A DNA stretch of 64,000 nt from positions 372,001-436,000 of the forward strand of contig CAWHCD010000006.1 in NCBI GenBank assembly GCA_963828015.1, given 5' to 3'. Every line of letters begins with the position of its first letter. Positions within the stretch are counted from its first letter, which is position 1. Origin of the DNA: CAVPUA01 sp963828015 (lineage in GTDB: Bacteria > Actinomycetota > Actinomycetes > Mycobacteriales > Jatrophihabitantaceae). The notes beneath the pieces are model-generated. The model had not been told where the DNA came from and did not search any database. It saw only the letters and a list, made by a program, of their open reading frames with translations. A program made the position numbers and the translations under genes. This document shows positions 49,935 to 58,378 of the stretch, in pieces.

Positions 49935-50339
49935 ATGACGCTCGCGGACGGCAGTTTCGGCACCGGTCAAGTTTTCTGGTCGTTCCTGTGGTTCTTCCTC
50001 TTCTTCATCTGGATCTGGCTCCTGATCACGGTCTTCTCCGACATCTTCCGCAGTGACGACCTCGGCGGCTGGGGCAAAGCCCTCTGGATCATCTTCGTGA
50101 TCGTCCTGCCCTACCTCGGAGTCCTCGTCTACCTCATCGCCCGTGGGCACGCCATGAGCGACCGAGCGATACGTCAAGCAGCAGCGATGAACGCTCAACA
50201 GGCCGACCACATACGAGAGGTCGCTGGCACGAGCGGATCGGGCGCTGCTGATCAGATCGCGAAACTCGCGGACCTGCGCGACAAGGGCATCCTCACCGAA
50301 GCCGAGTTCCAGACCGCAAAGGCCAAGGCACTGACCTGA
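49935..50339 (+). CDS. SHOCT-domain membrane protein
   Basis: A 134-residue protein: two hydrophobic helices (FWSFLWFFLFFIWIWLLITV and ALWIIFVIVLPYLGVLVYLI), a hydrophilic linker and a C-terminal SHOCT motif (IAKLADLRDKGILTEAEFQT). The first part resembles the PLDc_N type. SHOCT domains are short oligomerisation modules. AAGGGAGG precedes the ATG. A second SHOCT protein lies at 61640. Confidence 0.8.
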   Translation: MTLADGSFGTGQVFWSFLWFFLFFIWIWLLITVFSDIFRSDDLGGWGKALWIIFVIVLPYLGVLVYLIARGHAMSDRAIRQAAAMNAQQADHIREVAGTSGSGAADQIAKLADLRDKGILTEAEFQTAKAKALT

Positions 50340-50502
50340 CCGGAAACTACCCGTGGGCCTCAGCCTGGCTGCCAGGCTGTAGGCAGACAGCCGCCACCGT
50401 CCAGTGTCATCCTCGAGGTAGCGCGGTCGGGCGTTCCTGGTACCGCGACAAGTGTGAAGCTCGGGTCTAGACCCAGCCCAACACCGGTGGGACAGTTTCT
50501 GC

Positions 50503-50688
50503 ATGTCTCTCCACATCGAGCACGAGACGCCCGACTCGCTCGCCGAGAAGATTCTGGCTGCTCGCTCCGAGGACCAAGCACACGCGCACCTACGGGCGGA
50601 CCGCGACGCGGAGCGCACCGAGCGCGACCGGCAACTGGCCCGGGAGTTCGCCACGACAATCAGACTCGCTGGGGCGCTCTCGTCATGA
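50503..50688 (+). CDS. Small hydrophilic protein (61 aa)
   Basis: The frame has high GC at third positions, a GGTGGGA ribosome-like site upstream of the ATG, and encodes a charged helical protein rich in Glu, Arg and His (ETPDSLAEKILAARSEDQAH). No family is recognised; it could be a real small gene. Confidence 0.4.
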   Translation: MSLHIEHETPDSLAEKILAARSEDQAHAHLRADRDAERTERDRQLAREFATTIRLAGALSS

Positions 50689-50806
50689 CGCGCGGAGGTA
50701 GGCACATCTGACAACCTGGATCTTTGATCGCTCCTGAACCACGGCCACGCGGAGGCAACCGCAGACCTTCCATCGGAAGCCTCCCGGCGTTACTTTGCAC
50801 TCGCGT

Positions 50807-52405
50807 CTAGCCGAAGTCGAGTCCGTCCCGCGGGCCCGCCGGCGTGATGTCTGGGAGTCGCCGCATCCGCAGTGAGTTGGCCAGTCCGAGCAGGCCGGCG
50901 ATCGTCGGGATGAAGAGCGCGACCTGCAGAGAGCGGTTACGCGCCTTGGTATTGATCGCCAGCACCGCGTCCTGAATGTCTTGGGGCTCGTGTGCAATCT
51001 GCTGCTGCAGCTGGGTGTTGCTCATGATCTCGGCGTCAGAGTTCAGTTCGGCCGCGATGTGTTGCTGCTGCAAGGCCGGGATCACTGAGCTCGCATTCGT
51101 CTGGTGGGTGAAGCTGAGCGCGAGGGCCCACAGCATGAGGCCGCCAGCCACGGCGAGGCCGAAGGAGAGGCCGAATGATCCGGCGGCGGAGTTAACGCCG
51201 GCGGCTTCGCTGACTCGGTCCTCGGCGATCGGCGCCAGCGTGAAGTTGTTGAGCTGGGAGACGAGCAGTCCCAGCCCGGAGCCAGCGATCAGCAGCGGGA
51301 TGACCAGGTACCAGCCCGAGTCCACTCGGGGCACCAGCGGGATGATGGCGCCGAAGCCGATAGTGGTCAGCGCGAAACCGACCAGCACGATGTTGGCCGG
51401 GCGTCGTTTGCCGGGCTTGCGGCCGGCCAGCAGAGCCATGCCGAACATCGACAGAGAGAGCGGGGCGAGGGCGAGGCCGGCCTGCATGGCGTTGTATTCC
51501 AACGTCATCTGCAGGAACAGCGGGAGGGCGATCATCGCCCCGCCGAGGGAGATCTGCTGAAGCATCTGCTGGGTGATGCCGAGACGGAAATTCAGATGCT
51601 TGAACAGATCGGGGTCCAGCAGGGTGGGCTTCCCGCGGCGTTTGCGGGCAACGAGCCAATAGCCGAATGCGGCCATGGTCACCACGCCGATCGCAATGAT
51701 GAGCCCGACGTAACCGCCGCCCTCTTGCCACACCAGGATGCCGAGCACCACGCCCCCCATGCCCACCACGGACAAGCCGGCACCGACGAAATCGACCTTT
51801 CGTGAGCCGGTATAGGGGACGTCCTTCACGAGCCGAATCTGGGACAGCACGACAAGGATGATCACGACCTCGAGGCCGAAGCCGACCCGCCAGGACAGGT
51901 AGGTGGTCACGAATCCACCCAGAAGCGGGCCGATGGCGGCCGCGATCGCCGCCGATGCTCCGACCAGGGCGTAGGCCTTCTTTTGAGCCGAGCCGGAAAA
52001 GTTGCCGTGGATCAGCGACTGCATGGCCGGAAGAAGCAGGGATGCGCCCAGCCCGCCGATGATTGCCCAGAAGATGACGACGGGCGTCAGGCTCTGGGTC
52101 AGCGTCATCGCCAATGCGCCCACGGCATAGGCGAGCAGGCCGATCACGTAAGCGCGTTTGCGGCCGATAAGGTCGCCGATCTTGGAATTGATCAGAATGA
52201 AGGCGGCGGAGATCAAGGCCTCCAAAGCGATCGCCGACTGAACCCCGCTCGCCGTCGTGTCCAGATCCCGGACCACGGCCGAGATCGACACGTTCATGAA
52301 GGACGTGTCCACGACCAGAACGAACATCGCCGCCGCGAGCAGCACCGCGAGCCGCGGGTTTGCTTCGGCCTCAGTCGGCTCGGCTGCGCTTGATTCGGTG
52401 GTCAT
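50807..52405 (-). CDS. MFS exporter, DHA2 (14-helix) type
   Basis: A 532-residue transporter with fourteen helices. The A-motif loop reads SKIGDLIGRKRAYV, and motif C-like GPLLGGFVTTYLSWRVGFG marks a drug:proton antiporter. The long region between helices 13 and 14 (TNASSVIPALQQQHIAAELN) is external. ATG at 52405 was chosen; the longer open frame upstream is Arg/Ser-rich and unlike the family. It is read towards the small gene at 50503 and lies 85 bases downstream of the aquaporin gene. Confidence 0.87.
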   Translation of the reverse strand: MTTESSAAEPTEAEANPRLAVLLAAAMFVLVVDTSFMNVSISAVVRDLDTTASGVQSAIALEALISAAFILINSKIGDLIGRKRAYVIGLLAYAVGALAMTLTQSLTPVVIFWAIIGGLGASLLLPAMQSLIHGNFSGSAQKKAYALVGASAAIAAAIGPLLGGFVTTYLSWRVGFGLEVVIILVVLSQIRLVKDVPYTGSRKVDFVGAGLSVVGMGGVVLGILVWQEGGGYVGLIIAIGVVTMAAFGYWLVARKRRGKPTLLDPDLFKHLNFRLGITQQMLQQISLGGAMIALPLFLQMTLEYNAMQAGLALAPLSLSMFGMALLAGRKPGKRRPANIVLVGFALTTIGFGAIIPLVPRVDSGWYLVIPLLIAGSGLGLLVSQLNNFTLAPIAEDRVSEAAGVNSAAGSFGLSFGLAVAGGLMLWALALSFTHQTNASSVIPALQQQHIAAELNSDAEIMSNTQLQQQIAHEPQDIQDAVLAINTKARNRSLQVALFIPTIAGLLGLANSLRMRRLPDITPAGPRDGLDFG

Positions 52406-52490
52406 ACCGCGCCGCTCCCTCCGCTGGCAATCAGGGCCTAGTGCCTTGCACGTCTCGGTCGGGGGCTGGATCGGTTCACACGACGAGCGG

Positions 52491-53282
52491 CTAGGGCTGC
52501 ATGGCCGCGGCGGTCTCGGGGTCGGCCGGTGCCTGCGGTTCGTCGCCGAGGATGAACTTGAACGTCGCTCCCGCAATGAGGCCGCCGAGGATGGGTGCTA
52601 CCCAGAACAGCCAGAGCTGCCCGACCGCGCCATTACCGGCGAAGAACGCGACACCGGTGGACCGGGCGGGGTTCACCGAGGTGTTGGTGATGGGTATGGA
52701 GATCAAGTGAATGATGGTCAGTGTCAGGCCGATCGCAATTGGAGCGAACCCGGCTGGTGAGTTCACGTGAGTCGCTCCGAGGATTACCCACACGAAGACG
52801 GCAGTGAGCACGACCTCGATGAGCAGGCAGGACAGCAGGTTGTATCCCCCGGGCGAGTGGATACCGTAGCCATTCTGGGCAAAGCCATTCTTATCGACGT
52901 TGTAACCGCCTTTCACGCCCTTGGCGATGCCTAGCAGCAGCGCCCCGGCCGCGATCCCGGCAACCACTTGGGTCACGATGTAGGCGCCGACTTCGCCGGG
53001 TACCAAGCGACCTTCCTTCCAGCCGAAACGCTTCGCGAGTGCGAGCCCGAGAGTGATCGCCGGATTGAAATGACCTCCGGATACTCGCCCGAAGGCGTAC
53101 GCACCGGTGAGGACGGTCAGCCCGAACGCCAGAGAAACACCGAGGAATCCGATACCGAGCCCGGTGTTCTGGCCGCCCTTGAGGAACGAGGCTGCGAATA
53201 CCGCGGCACCACAACCCCCGAACACCAGCCAGAATGTGCCGAGAAACTCAGCACCTAGCCGCCTGCTCAGCGGAAACTCCAT
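52491..53282 (-). CDS. aqpZ: Aquaporin Z-type channel
   Basis: A 263-residue MIP-family channel with six helices and both NPA boxes: HFNPAITLGLAL and SVNPARSTGVAF. The selectivity-filter Arg follows the second NPA. The loop HSPGGYNLLSC and the narrow-pore residues match AqpZ water channels. ATG at 53282 has GGGAG seven bases ahead; earlier ATG/TTG codons give an extra 8-17 residues. Same direction as the following DHA2 exporter. Confidence 0.9.
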   Translation of the reverse strand: MEFPLSRRLGAEFLGTFWLVFGGCGAAVFAASFLKGGQNTGLGIGFLGVSLAFGLTVLTGAYAFGRVSGGHFNPAITLGLALAKRFGWKEGRLVPGEVGAYIVTQVVAGIAAGALLLGIAKGVKGGYNVDKNGFAQNGYGIHSPGGYNLLSCLLIEVVLTAVFVWVILGATHVNSPAGFAPIAIGLTLTIIHLISIPITNTSVNPARSTGVAFFAGNGAVGQLWLFWVAPILGGLIAGATFKFILGDEPQAPADPETAAAMQP

Positions 53283-53490
53283 CACAGGTCTCCCATCCGC
53301 GCTCATTGCGCCCGGAACCCCGATCAGTTTCAAACCATAAACCCGTCGGGCCCGTCGCGGATACCTAGACGCACCCTCGAAGCGTCGTTCCCAGGCGCTC
53401 AGCCGGGTCGCGCTTCAGCCGAGCGAAGAGGATGTTCGGCGTGTTCGTTGACACCCGGGTTGATGACCGCGAGCCTGTGCGCGAGGTGAT

Positions 53491-55242
53491 GTGACGATGA
53501 CCGTGTCTGGCATCGACGATTCCGGGGCAGATGTTCAAGAGCCTGATTCGAGCGGTTACGTCGCGACGTCCCACACAGATGCCGAACCCGAACAACCATC
53601 GGTGGAGCCGCGAAAACAGCGGCGGCTGCTCTATGTCACGTTGCCGGGTTGCTGGGGCGCGCTGATCTTCTCGTGTCTGTCGTTCACGCCGTCGTTATTG
53701 CCTCGCACGGGGGTCATCCAGGGGCTGTTGTGGGGGATAACCGCGGCGATCGGTTACGGGGTGGCAGTCGCGCTGGCGGCGATCTGGCGGGCGTTCGCCG
53801 ACCGTGACCCACGGCCCGCTCGGCGGCGCTCGTGGCTGGTCCTGTTCATCGCCAGTGGCGTCGCGCTCGCGGTCATGTTCGGCCTTGGCCAGTACTGGCA
53901 GTACCTGCTCCGCGAACGCATGGGCGAGAGTTACTACAACATCGGACTTGTCATCGCCTCGCCGCTGTTCGCGGGCTTGATGTTCTGCCTGCTGGTGGCG
54001 ATCGGTCGCGGGATCCGCGGCGTGTATCGGTGGGCCAGCGCGCGATTGAGTCGGTGGATCGGCCAGCGCGCCGCGCGGACCACGGGATGGATCTTCGCCG
54101 CCGCGATGACTTACCTGATCATCAGCGGGCTGCTGCTCGATGGAATCGTGAACGTCACCAACGAGGCCTTCTCCCTGAAGAACAGCACGACCAGTGATGG
54201 CGTGGTCCAGCCGACGTCCAGCCTGCGCTCCGGCGGCCCCGACTCGCTCATCTCCTGGAACTCCCTCGGGCGCCAGGGCCGCAGCTTCGTCGGTAAGGGA
54301 CCGACCGCCAATCAGATTCAGAACTTCACCCATCAGCCCGCGATGGAACCGATCCGTGCCTACGCCGGACTCGAGTCCGGCGATACCTCAGCGGAGCGGG
54401 CCGCGTTGGCGGTCAAGGACCTGGAACGTGCTGGCGGATTTCAACGCAAGTACCTGGTCGTGTTCACCACGACCGGCAGCGGGTGGGTCGACCCAGCCTC
54501 GGTCGACACACTCGAGTACCTGAGCGGCGGTGATTCCGCCGTCGTGTCGATGCAGTACTCCTATCTGCCGTCCTGGCTGTCCTATCTGGTCGATCAGTCG
54601 AAGGCGAAGCAGGCCGGCCGCGATCTGTTCGACGCGGTTTACGACCGGTGGTCGCAGCTCCCCGCCGACCAGCGGCCCCAGCTCTACGTGGCCGGGGAGA
54701 GCCTCGGCTCGTTCGGGGGCGAGACCCCGTTCAGCGGCGAGTACGACCTCCGCAACCGTACGAGCGGAACGTTGTTCGCTGGACCACCGAACTTCAACAC
54801 CCTGTTCCGCCAGTTCACGGACAACCGTGATCCCGGCAGTACGGAGATCCACCCGGTTTACAAGGACGGCCGGACCGTTCGCTTTACCACCGACCCAGCG
54901 GCCGGCATCGCGCCGGTCGATCAACCGTGGACCGGCAGCCGGGTGCTCTACCTCATGCACGGCTCCGACCCGATCGTGTGGTGGAGCCCGAACCTGATCT
55001 TCCACAAACCCGACTGGATCGATGACCCACCGACCAAGGACATGCTCGGCGGCATGGTCTGGATGCCGTTCGTAACCTTCTGGCAAGTGACCGCCGACCT
55101 GCCCTTCGCCACCGGCGTCCCCGGCGGACACGGCCACACCTACAAGGCGGAATACGTCGATGGCTGGGCCGCGGTCATGCAACCGCCTGGCATCACCGTC
55201 GCCGACCTGGACACCTTGCGCACCATCATCGGCAACGACTAG
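53491..55242 (+). CDS. Membrane-anchored alpha/beta hydrolase (Abhydrolase_9 type)
   Basis: A 583-residue protein. The N-terminal third has four to five membrane helices (LPGCWGALIFSCLSFTPSLL onward); the C-terminal half, expected outside, is an alpha/beta hydrolase with nucleophile Ser404 in GESLGSFG, and probable acid and His in the segments MHGSDPIVWW and GHGHTYKAEY. This two-part layout is the actinobacterial Abhydrolase_9 family, whose substrate is unknown; a lipid or cell-envelope ester is plausible. GTG at 53491 or ATG at 53497 are both possible. Confidence 0.85.
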   Translation: MTMTVSGIDDSGADVQEPDSSGYVATSHTDAEPEQPSVEPRKQRRLLYVTLPGCWGALIFSCLSFTPSLLPRTGVIQGLLWGITAAIGYGVAVALAAIWRAFADRDPRPARRRSWLVLFIASGVALAVMFGLGQYWQYLLRERMGESYYNIGLVIASPLFAGLMFCLLVAIGRGIRGVYRWASARLSRWIGQRAARTTGWIFAAAMTYLIISGLLLDGIVNVTNEAFSLKNSTTSDGVVQPTSSLRSGGPDSLISWNSLGRQGRSFVGKGPTANQIQNFTHQPAMEPIRAYAGLESGDTSAERAALAVKDLERAGGFQRKYLVVFTTTGSGWVDPASVDTLEYLSGGDSAVVSMQYSYLPSWLSYLVDQSKAKQAGRDLFDAVYDRWSQLPADQRPQLYVAGESLGSFGGETPFSGEYDLRNRTSGTLFAGPPNFNTLFRQFTDNRDPGSTEIHPVYKDGRTVRFTTDPAAGIAPVDQPWTGSRVLYLMHGSDPIVWWSPNLIFHKPDWIDDPPTKDMLGGMVWMPFVTFWQVTADLPFATGVPGGHGHTYKAEYVDGWAAVMQPPGITVADLDTLRTIIGND

Positions 55243-55245
55243 CGG

Positions 55246-55917
55246 CTAGTGCACAACGAACCATGCCACCACCAACGCGAGGCCGTTGGTCGCCAGATGA
55301 GCCAGCGCCGGAGCCACCAGGCTTCGTGAGCGGAGGCGCAGCCAGCAGAAGGCCACACCAGCCGCCGAGGTGGCCGCGACCGCCCCGAACACCACGAGTG
55401 CCGCGGACGTATGCCGCACGCTGGCGTTGTCCGACATGGTGTGCAGGGTGGTCGTTATATGCCAGGCTCCGAACAGCAGGGAGGTGAGCGCTACCGCCCA
55501 CCTCGTCCGCCACAATCGAAGGGCCGAACCGAGCAGCATGCCCCGAAAGGCCAGCTCCTCCGGAATCACCGTGCACAACAAGATCGTGACCACCAGCTTG
55601 TAGAAGACCTGAGCGCCCGATACCTCGGCCCGCGAATCGTGCAGCGAACCGTTCGTTGCCGGCAGCAGGGCGCCGACGATGAGCACAGCGAGCACGAGAG
55701 CAAACGCGGCCCCCCCATACAACAACCCGGCCCGGACGTAACGTCGCTGCAGCCCCAGGTCGGTCAACGTCGCCCCCGTGCCCCAGGCAATCAGCGCCAA
55801 CGCACCCACCAGAATCGCGCTGGACACCGGTGCCGGGCCCAACAACCCCACCGAGCGAGACAGATTGAACGCAGCCAGCACCACCACAGTGGTGCCGAAG
55901 CACCAGCCGGCCTTCAC
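55246..55917 (-). CDS. CPBP-family intramembrane metalloprotease
   Basis: A 223-residue membrane protein with about seven helices. Motif 1 PEELAFRGML supplies the Glu-Glu pair, motif 2 LLFGAWHITT the first His, and motif 3 PALAHLATNGLALV the last His, the three motifs of the CPBP/Abi family. It converges on the hydrolase gene with three bases between stops. Targets unknown. Confidence 0.88.
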   Translation of the reverse strand: MKAGWCFGTTVVVLAAFNLSRSVGLLGPAPVSSAILVGALALIAWGTGATLTDLGLQRRYVRAGLLYGGAAFALVLAVLIVGALLPATNGSLHDSRAEVSGAQVFYKLVVTILLCTVIPEELAFRGMLLGSALRLWRTRWAVALTSLLFGAWHITTTLHTMSDNASVRHTSAALVVFGAVAATSAAGVAFCWLRLRSRSLVAPALAHLATNGLALVVAWFVVH

Positions 55918-56057
55918 GCACCAGATCGTAGACAGGCCGCGTCTTCTCTCGGCTGCTAATGGCAGGGCAAGCGCGCGGCTCCTTCTATCGGTTGTCTGCC
56001 GGTTTCTGGCGCGATAACGTGCGAACTACCGGTAGATCAACTCCCAGGAGAACGATC

Positions 56058-56153
56058 ATGCCACTCGCAGCCGCACCCGTGACGGAGACGCTCGCTCACC
56101 TCACCGCAATGATCCCGCGGCGCCTTGCGATCGATCTCGCCGACGCGGACTAA
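56058..56153 (+). CDS. Small ORF before DUF1275 gene (31 aa)
   Basis: ATG at 56058 has AGGAGA seven bases ahead, the best ribosome site in this stretch. The product (MPLAAAPVTETLAHLTAMIP onward, ending DLADAD) is short and amphipathic and ends 11 bases before the DUF1275 start. It may be a leader peptide or a small protein in its own right. Confidence 0.45.
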   Translation: MPLAAAPVTETLAHLTAMIPRRLAIDLADAD

Positions 56154-56164
56154 CTCCGACTCTC

Positions 56165-56863
56165 GTGAGCGGAGCCCGACGCACCTCACAGTCCTTCGCG
56201 CTCGCCGCGCTGCTCGCGGCAGCCGCGGGTTCTATCGAGGCCTATTCGGTGGTCGATCTCGGAGCGTTCGCCGGAGCCCAGACCGGCAACCTTCTTTTCG
56301 GTTCGATCGCGATCTCGCGCTGGCAATGGAGCACGGCGCTGCGCTATCTCCTGCCGATCGCGGCATTCGTCGCCGGAGTGCTCGCGGCCCGAACCCTGCT
56401 CACCCCCTGGGCCGCAACCATCGTGCACCGGCCGTATCGGGCGGTCCTGATCTTCGAAGTGACGCTCCTGGTCCTCATGGGGCTGCTGCCCGATTCCACG
56501 CCCCGGGAGTTCACGTCGGTGGTCATCACAGTCGCCGTAGCGGCCCAGGCATCGACCTTTCGCACCGTCGTGGATGTCGGCTACAACAGTGCCTACGCCA
56601 CCGGCAACATGATGAACACCGTAACCGCTGCCCATGCCGGCTTCGTAAACCGTGATCGGACCGAACTCGTTCATGCCCGGCGGGTGTTCAGCGTGATCGG
56701 TTGCTACGCCTTCGGCGCGATGATCGGCGCCGGTGTCACGCGCGAGCTGGGCCGCCACGGAATCCTGGCCGGCGCCGTCCTGATTGGGCTAGCCCTGGCG
56801 CTCTTCATCGCCGACGAACACACCGATGGGACGCCGCTGTTCGAATTAGTCGAGCATCGCTGA
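56165..56863 (+). CDS. DUF1275 (YoaK-like) membrane protein
   Basis: A 232-residue protein with six helices. The motif IEAYSVVDLGAFAGAQTGNLLF matches the DUF1275 signature (F-x-x-x-QTGN), and NSAYATGNMMN is the second half of the internal repeat. Family function is unknown; members are often called YoaK. GTG at 56165. Its stop faces the CYTH-like gene, seven bases apart. Confidence 0.88.
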   Translation: MSGARRTSQSFALAALLAAAAGSIEAYSVVDLGAFAGAQTGNLLFGSIAISRWQWSTALRYLLPIAAFVAGVLAARTLLTPWAATIVHRPYRAVLIFEVTLLVLMGLLPDSTPREFTSVVITVAVAAQASTFRTVVDVGYNSAYATGNMMNTVTAAHAGFVNRDRTELVHARRVFSVIGCYAFGAMIGAGVTRELGRHGILAGAVLIGLALALFIADEHTDGTPLFELVEHR

Positions 56864-56870
56864 TAGCCGT

Positions 56871-57659
56871 TCACAGGTTCGGCTGGGCTGTTTCGGAGCC
56901 AGTGAGTTCGCGAGAGAAGTATTGAAGTGCGGTCTTGGTCTTAGTCCGTTGCTCACCGAGCATGTCGATGCCTTGATCATCGAGGTACGCCTTCAGCTCC
57001 GCCAGGACCTGGAAGGCCTCCGATGGCAAACACTTCGTGGACAACTCGAGGATCTGAGTGTAATCGGGATAGAACCAGAGCTCGGCGACCAAGCGGCGGC
57101 CGAGGGTTGCCGGTACGTATTTCAGCTTGAGAATGTTGATCGGGCCCAACACCGCGAGATCCTCGAAGGCAACGCCCTGCGGAGCGTGCGTGTCGAACAG
57201 CAATCGCTGCTGCTTGTTGAACAGCCCACGCACCCCGGTGCCGGTAGCGAAGACGCTCTTGACCACGGCGTCATCGCAGTAGGTTCGCAACCTGGCCGAA
57301 CAGATGAAGCTGCCCGGGAGTGCGTCCACCTCGACCCCGAACTCGGGGTTGGCCCGCAACGACGGCGACAGCTGTTCCGGCACTACTGGTCGGAGCTTTA
57401 CGACCGAGTCGGCCCGTTTCCCCTGGATCCGGCGAGCACGCACGACAACTCCGTGCTCGTTGAGCTTCAAGTCCGGCGTGTCAAAAAAGACAACCTGACG
57501 GATCTGGGCGGCCAGTGGATCCAGTCCCAGCGAAGAGACGGCGGTGTAACGCTGAGATTCTTGAACGCTCACCTTCAACTCCACGCTGTCCGCGCCCTTG
57601 ATCAGAGCGAGTACTTCGCCGAGCCGTTCGTTCGACAGCATTGGAACGCTGTGGGTCAT
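56871..57659 (-). CDS. CYTH-like domain protein
   Basis: A 262-residue soluble protein. Its N-terminal half has VELKVSV, FFDTPDLKLNEHGVVVRARR and SVVKLRPV, the strand order and charged residues of CYTH (adenylate cyclase/thiamine triphosphatase) tunnels. The canonical ExExK is reduced to S-V-E-L-K, with the first Glu replaced by Ser. The C-terminal half has KLKYVP and a helical tail. Triphosphate or polyphosphate hydrolysis is possible but unproven. Confidence 0.55.
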   Translation of the reverse strand: MTHSVPMLSNERLGEVLALIKGADSVELKVSVQESQRYTAVSSLGLDPLAAQIRQVVFFDTPDLKLNEHGVVVRARRIQGKRADSVVKLRPVVPEQLSPSLRANPEFGVEVDALPGSFICSARLRTYCDDAVVKSVFATGTGVRGLFNKQQRLLFDTHAPQGVAFEDLAVLGPINILKLKYVPATLGRRLVAELWFYPDYTQILELSTKCLPSEAFQVLAELKAYLDDQGIDMLGEQRTKTKTALQYFSRELTGSETAQPNL

Positions 57660-58027
57660 GCCCTAGAGCACAACACAAACGCACCCCCCGCACAACGAAA
57701 TGGCTCCCCGTCGGGTCGCGACGTCGACGCCCGACGCTCCAAGGTCACTGCGGCAGAAGGGACCTTATGCCTAGAGCAGATGACAGCGGCTATCAGCATC
57801 GGCGCCGATCCCACGGCGACGAACCTGGATGACATGGCGATCGAGTCTTACCGACCTGGACCGAAGTCATGACGCCTGTCAGGCTAGTCGCGAATATCAG
57901 TCCTTCGGGAGGCCCCGGCTCAACGACTGCGCCGCCAAATCCGCCTCACATCAGTCGGTTGATGGGTATCCGCAGAGGCACCGCTGCGGTGGATGCGTTG
58001 AACGGTAAGACGAGGAGCGTGCGGCAC
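57660..58027. other. Intergenic region with divergent promoters
   Basis: About 370 bases without a supported gene between the CYTH-like gene (minus) and the membrane pair (plus). Promoters of both must lie here. A loosely DevR-like block GGGACCTTATGCC occurs at about 57758-57770 but the match is weak. An in-frame open stretch upstream of 58028 has no family support. Confidence 0.5.
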
Positions 58028-58378
58028 ATGGAATCAAAGGAAAACACGCCCACGGCGACGCCCGATACGACGCCGCCGCGGGAGGAGAGCGGCCAGGTTG
58101 AGGAGCCCACCCGTTCGGATCCGGGGTTGCCGAGCGATGGAGGACCACGCTGGAACGTCTCGACGACGGAACGGGTTAAGGCGACGGTCAATACGGCCGT
58201 TAAGTGGGCCGCGCCCCCAGTCACTGGCGCGGGTGCCAAGATCAACGCGACGAATAAGAAGGCGCTCGAGCAGGCCAGCCCCTACCGGAGGCAGATCACG
58301 GTGATCCTGGCGGGTAGTGCGGCTCTATTGCTGTTGGTCGTCATCAGGCGCCGCCGCGGGTTGGTTTCGAGCTCATGA
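58028..58378 (+). CDS. Single-helix membrane protein (116 aa)
   Basis: An acidic, proline- and threonine-rich N-terminus (MESKENTPTATPDTTPPREE), a central Lys-rich helix region and one C-terminal membrane helix ITVILAGSAALLLLVVI followed by RRRRG, so the bulk may lie on one side with a basic anchor. It overlaps the next gene by ATGA and is surely co-translated with it. No family is recognised. Confidence 0.65.
   Translation: MESKENTPTATPDTTPPREESGQVEEPTRSDPGLPSDGGPRWNVSTTERVKATVNTAVKWAAPPVTGAGAKINATNKKALEQASPYRRQITVILAGSAALLLLVVIRRRRGLVSSS

Noticed and set aside
57750..57775. DevR/DosR-like box GGGACCTTATGCC
   Set aside because: Only the left half fits the known consensus and no dormancy regulon genes are clearly linked.
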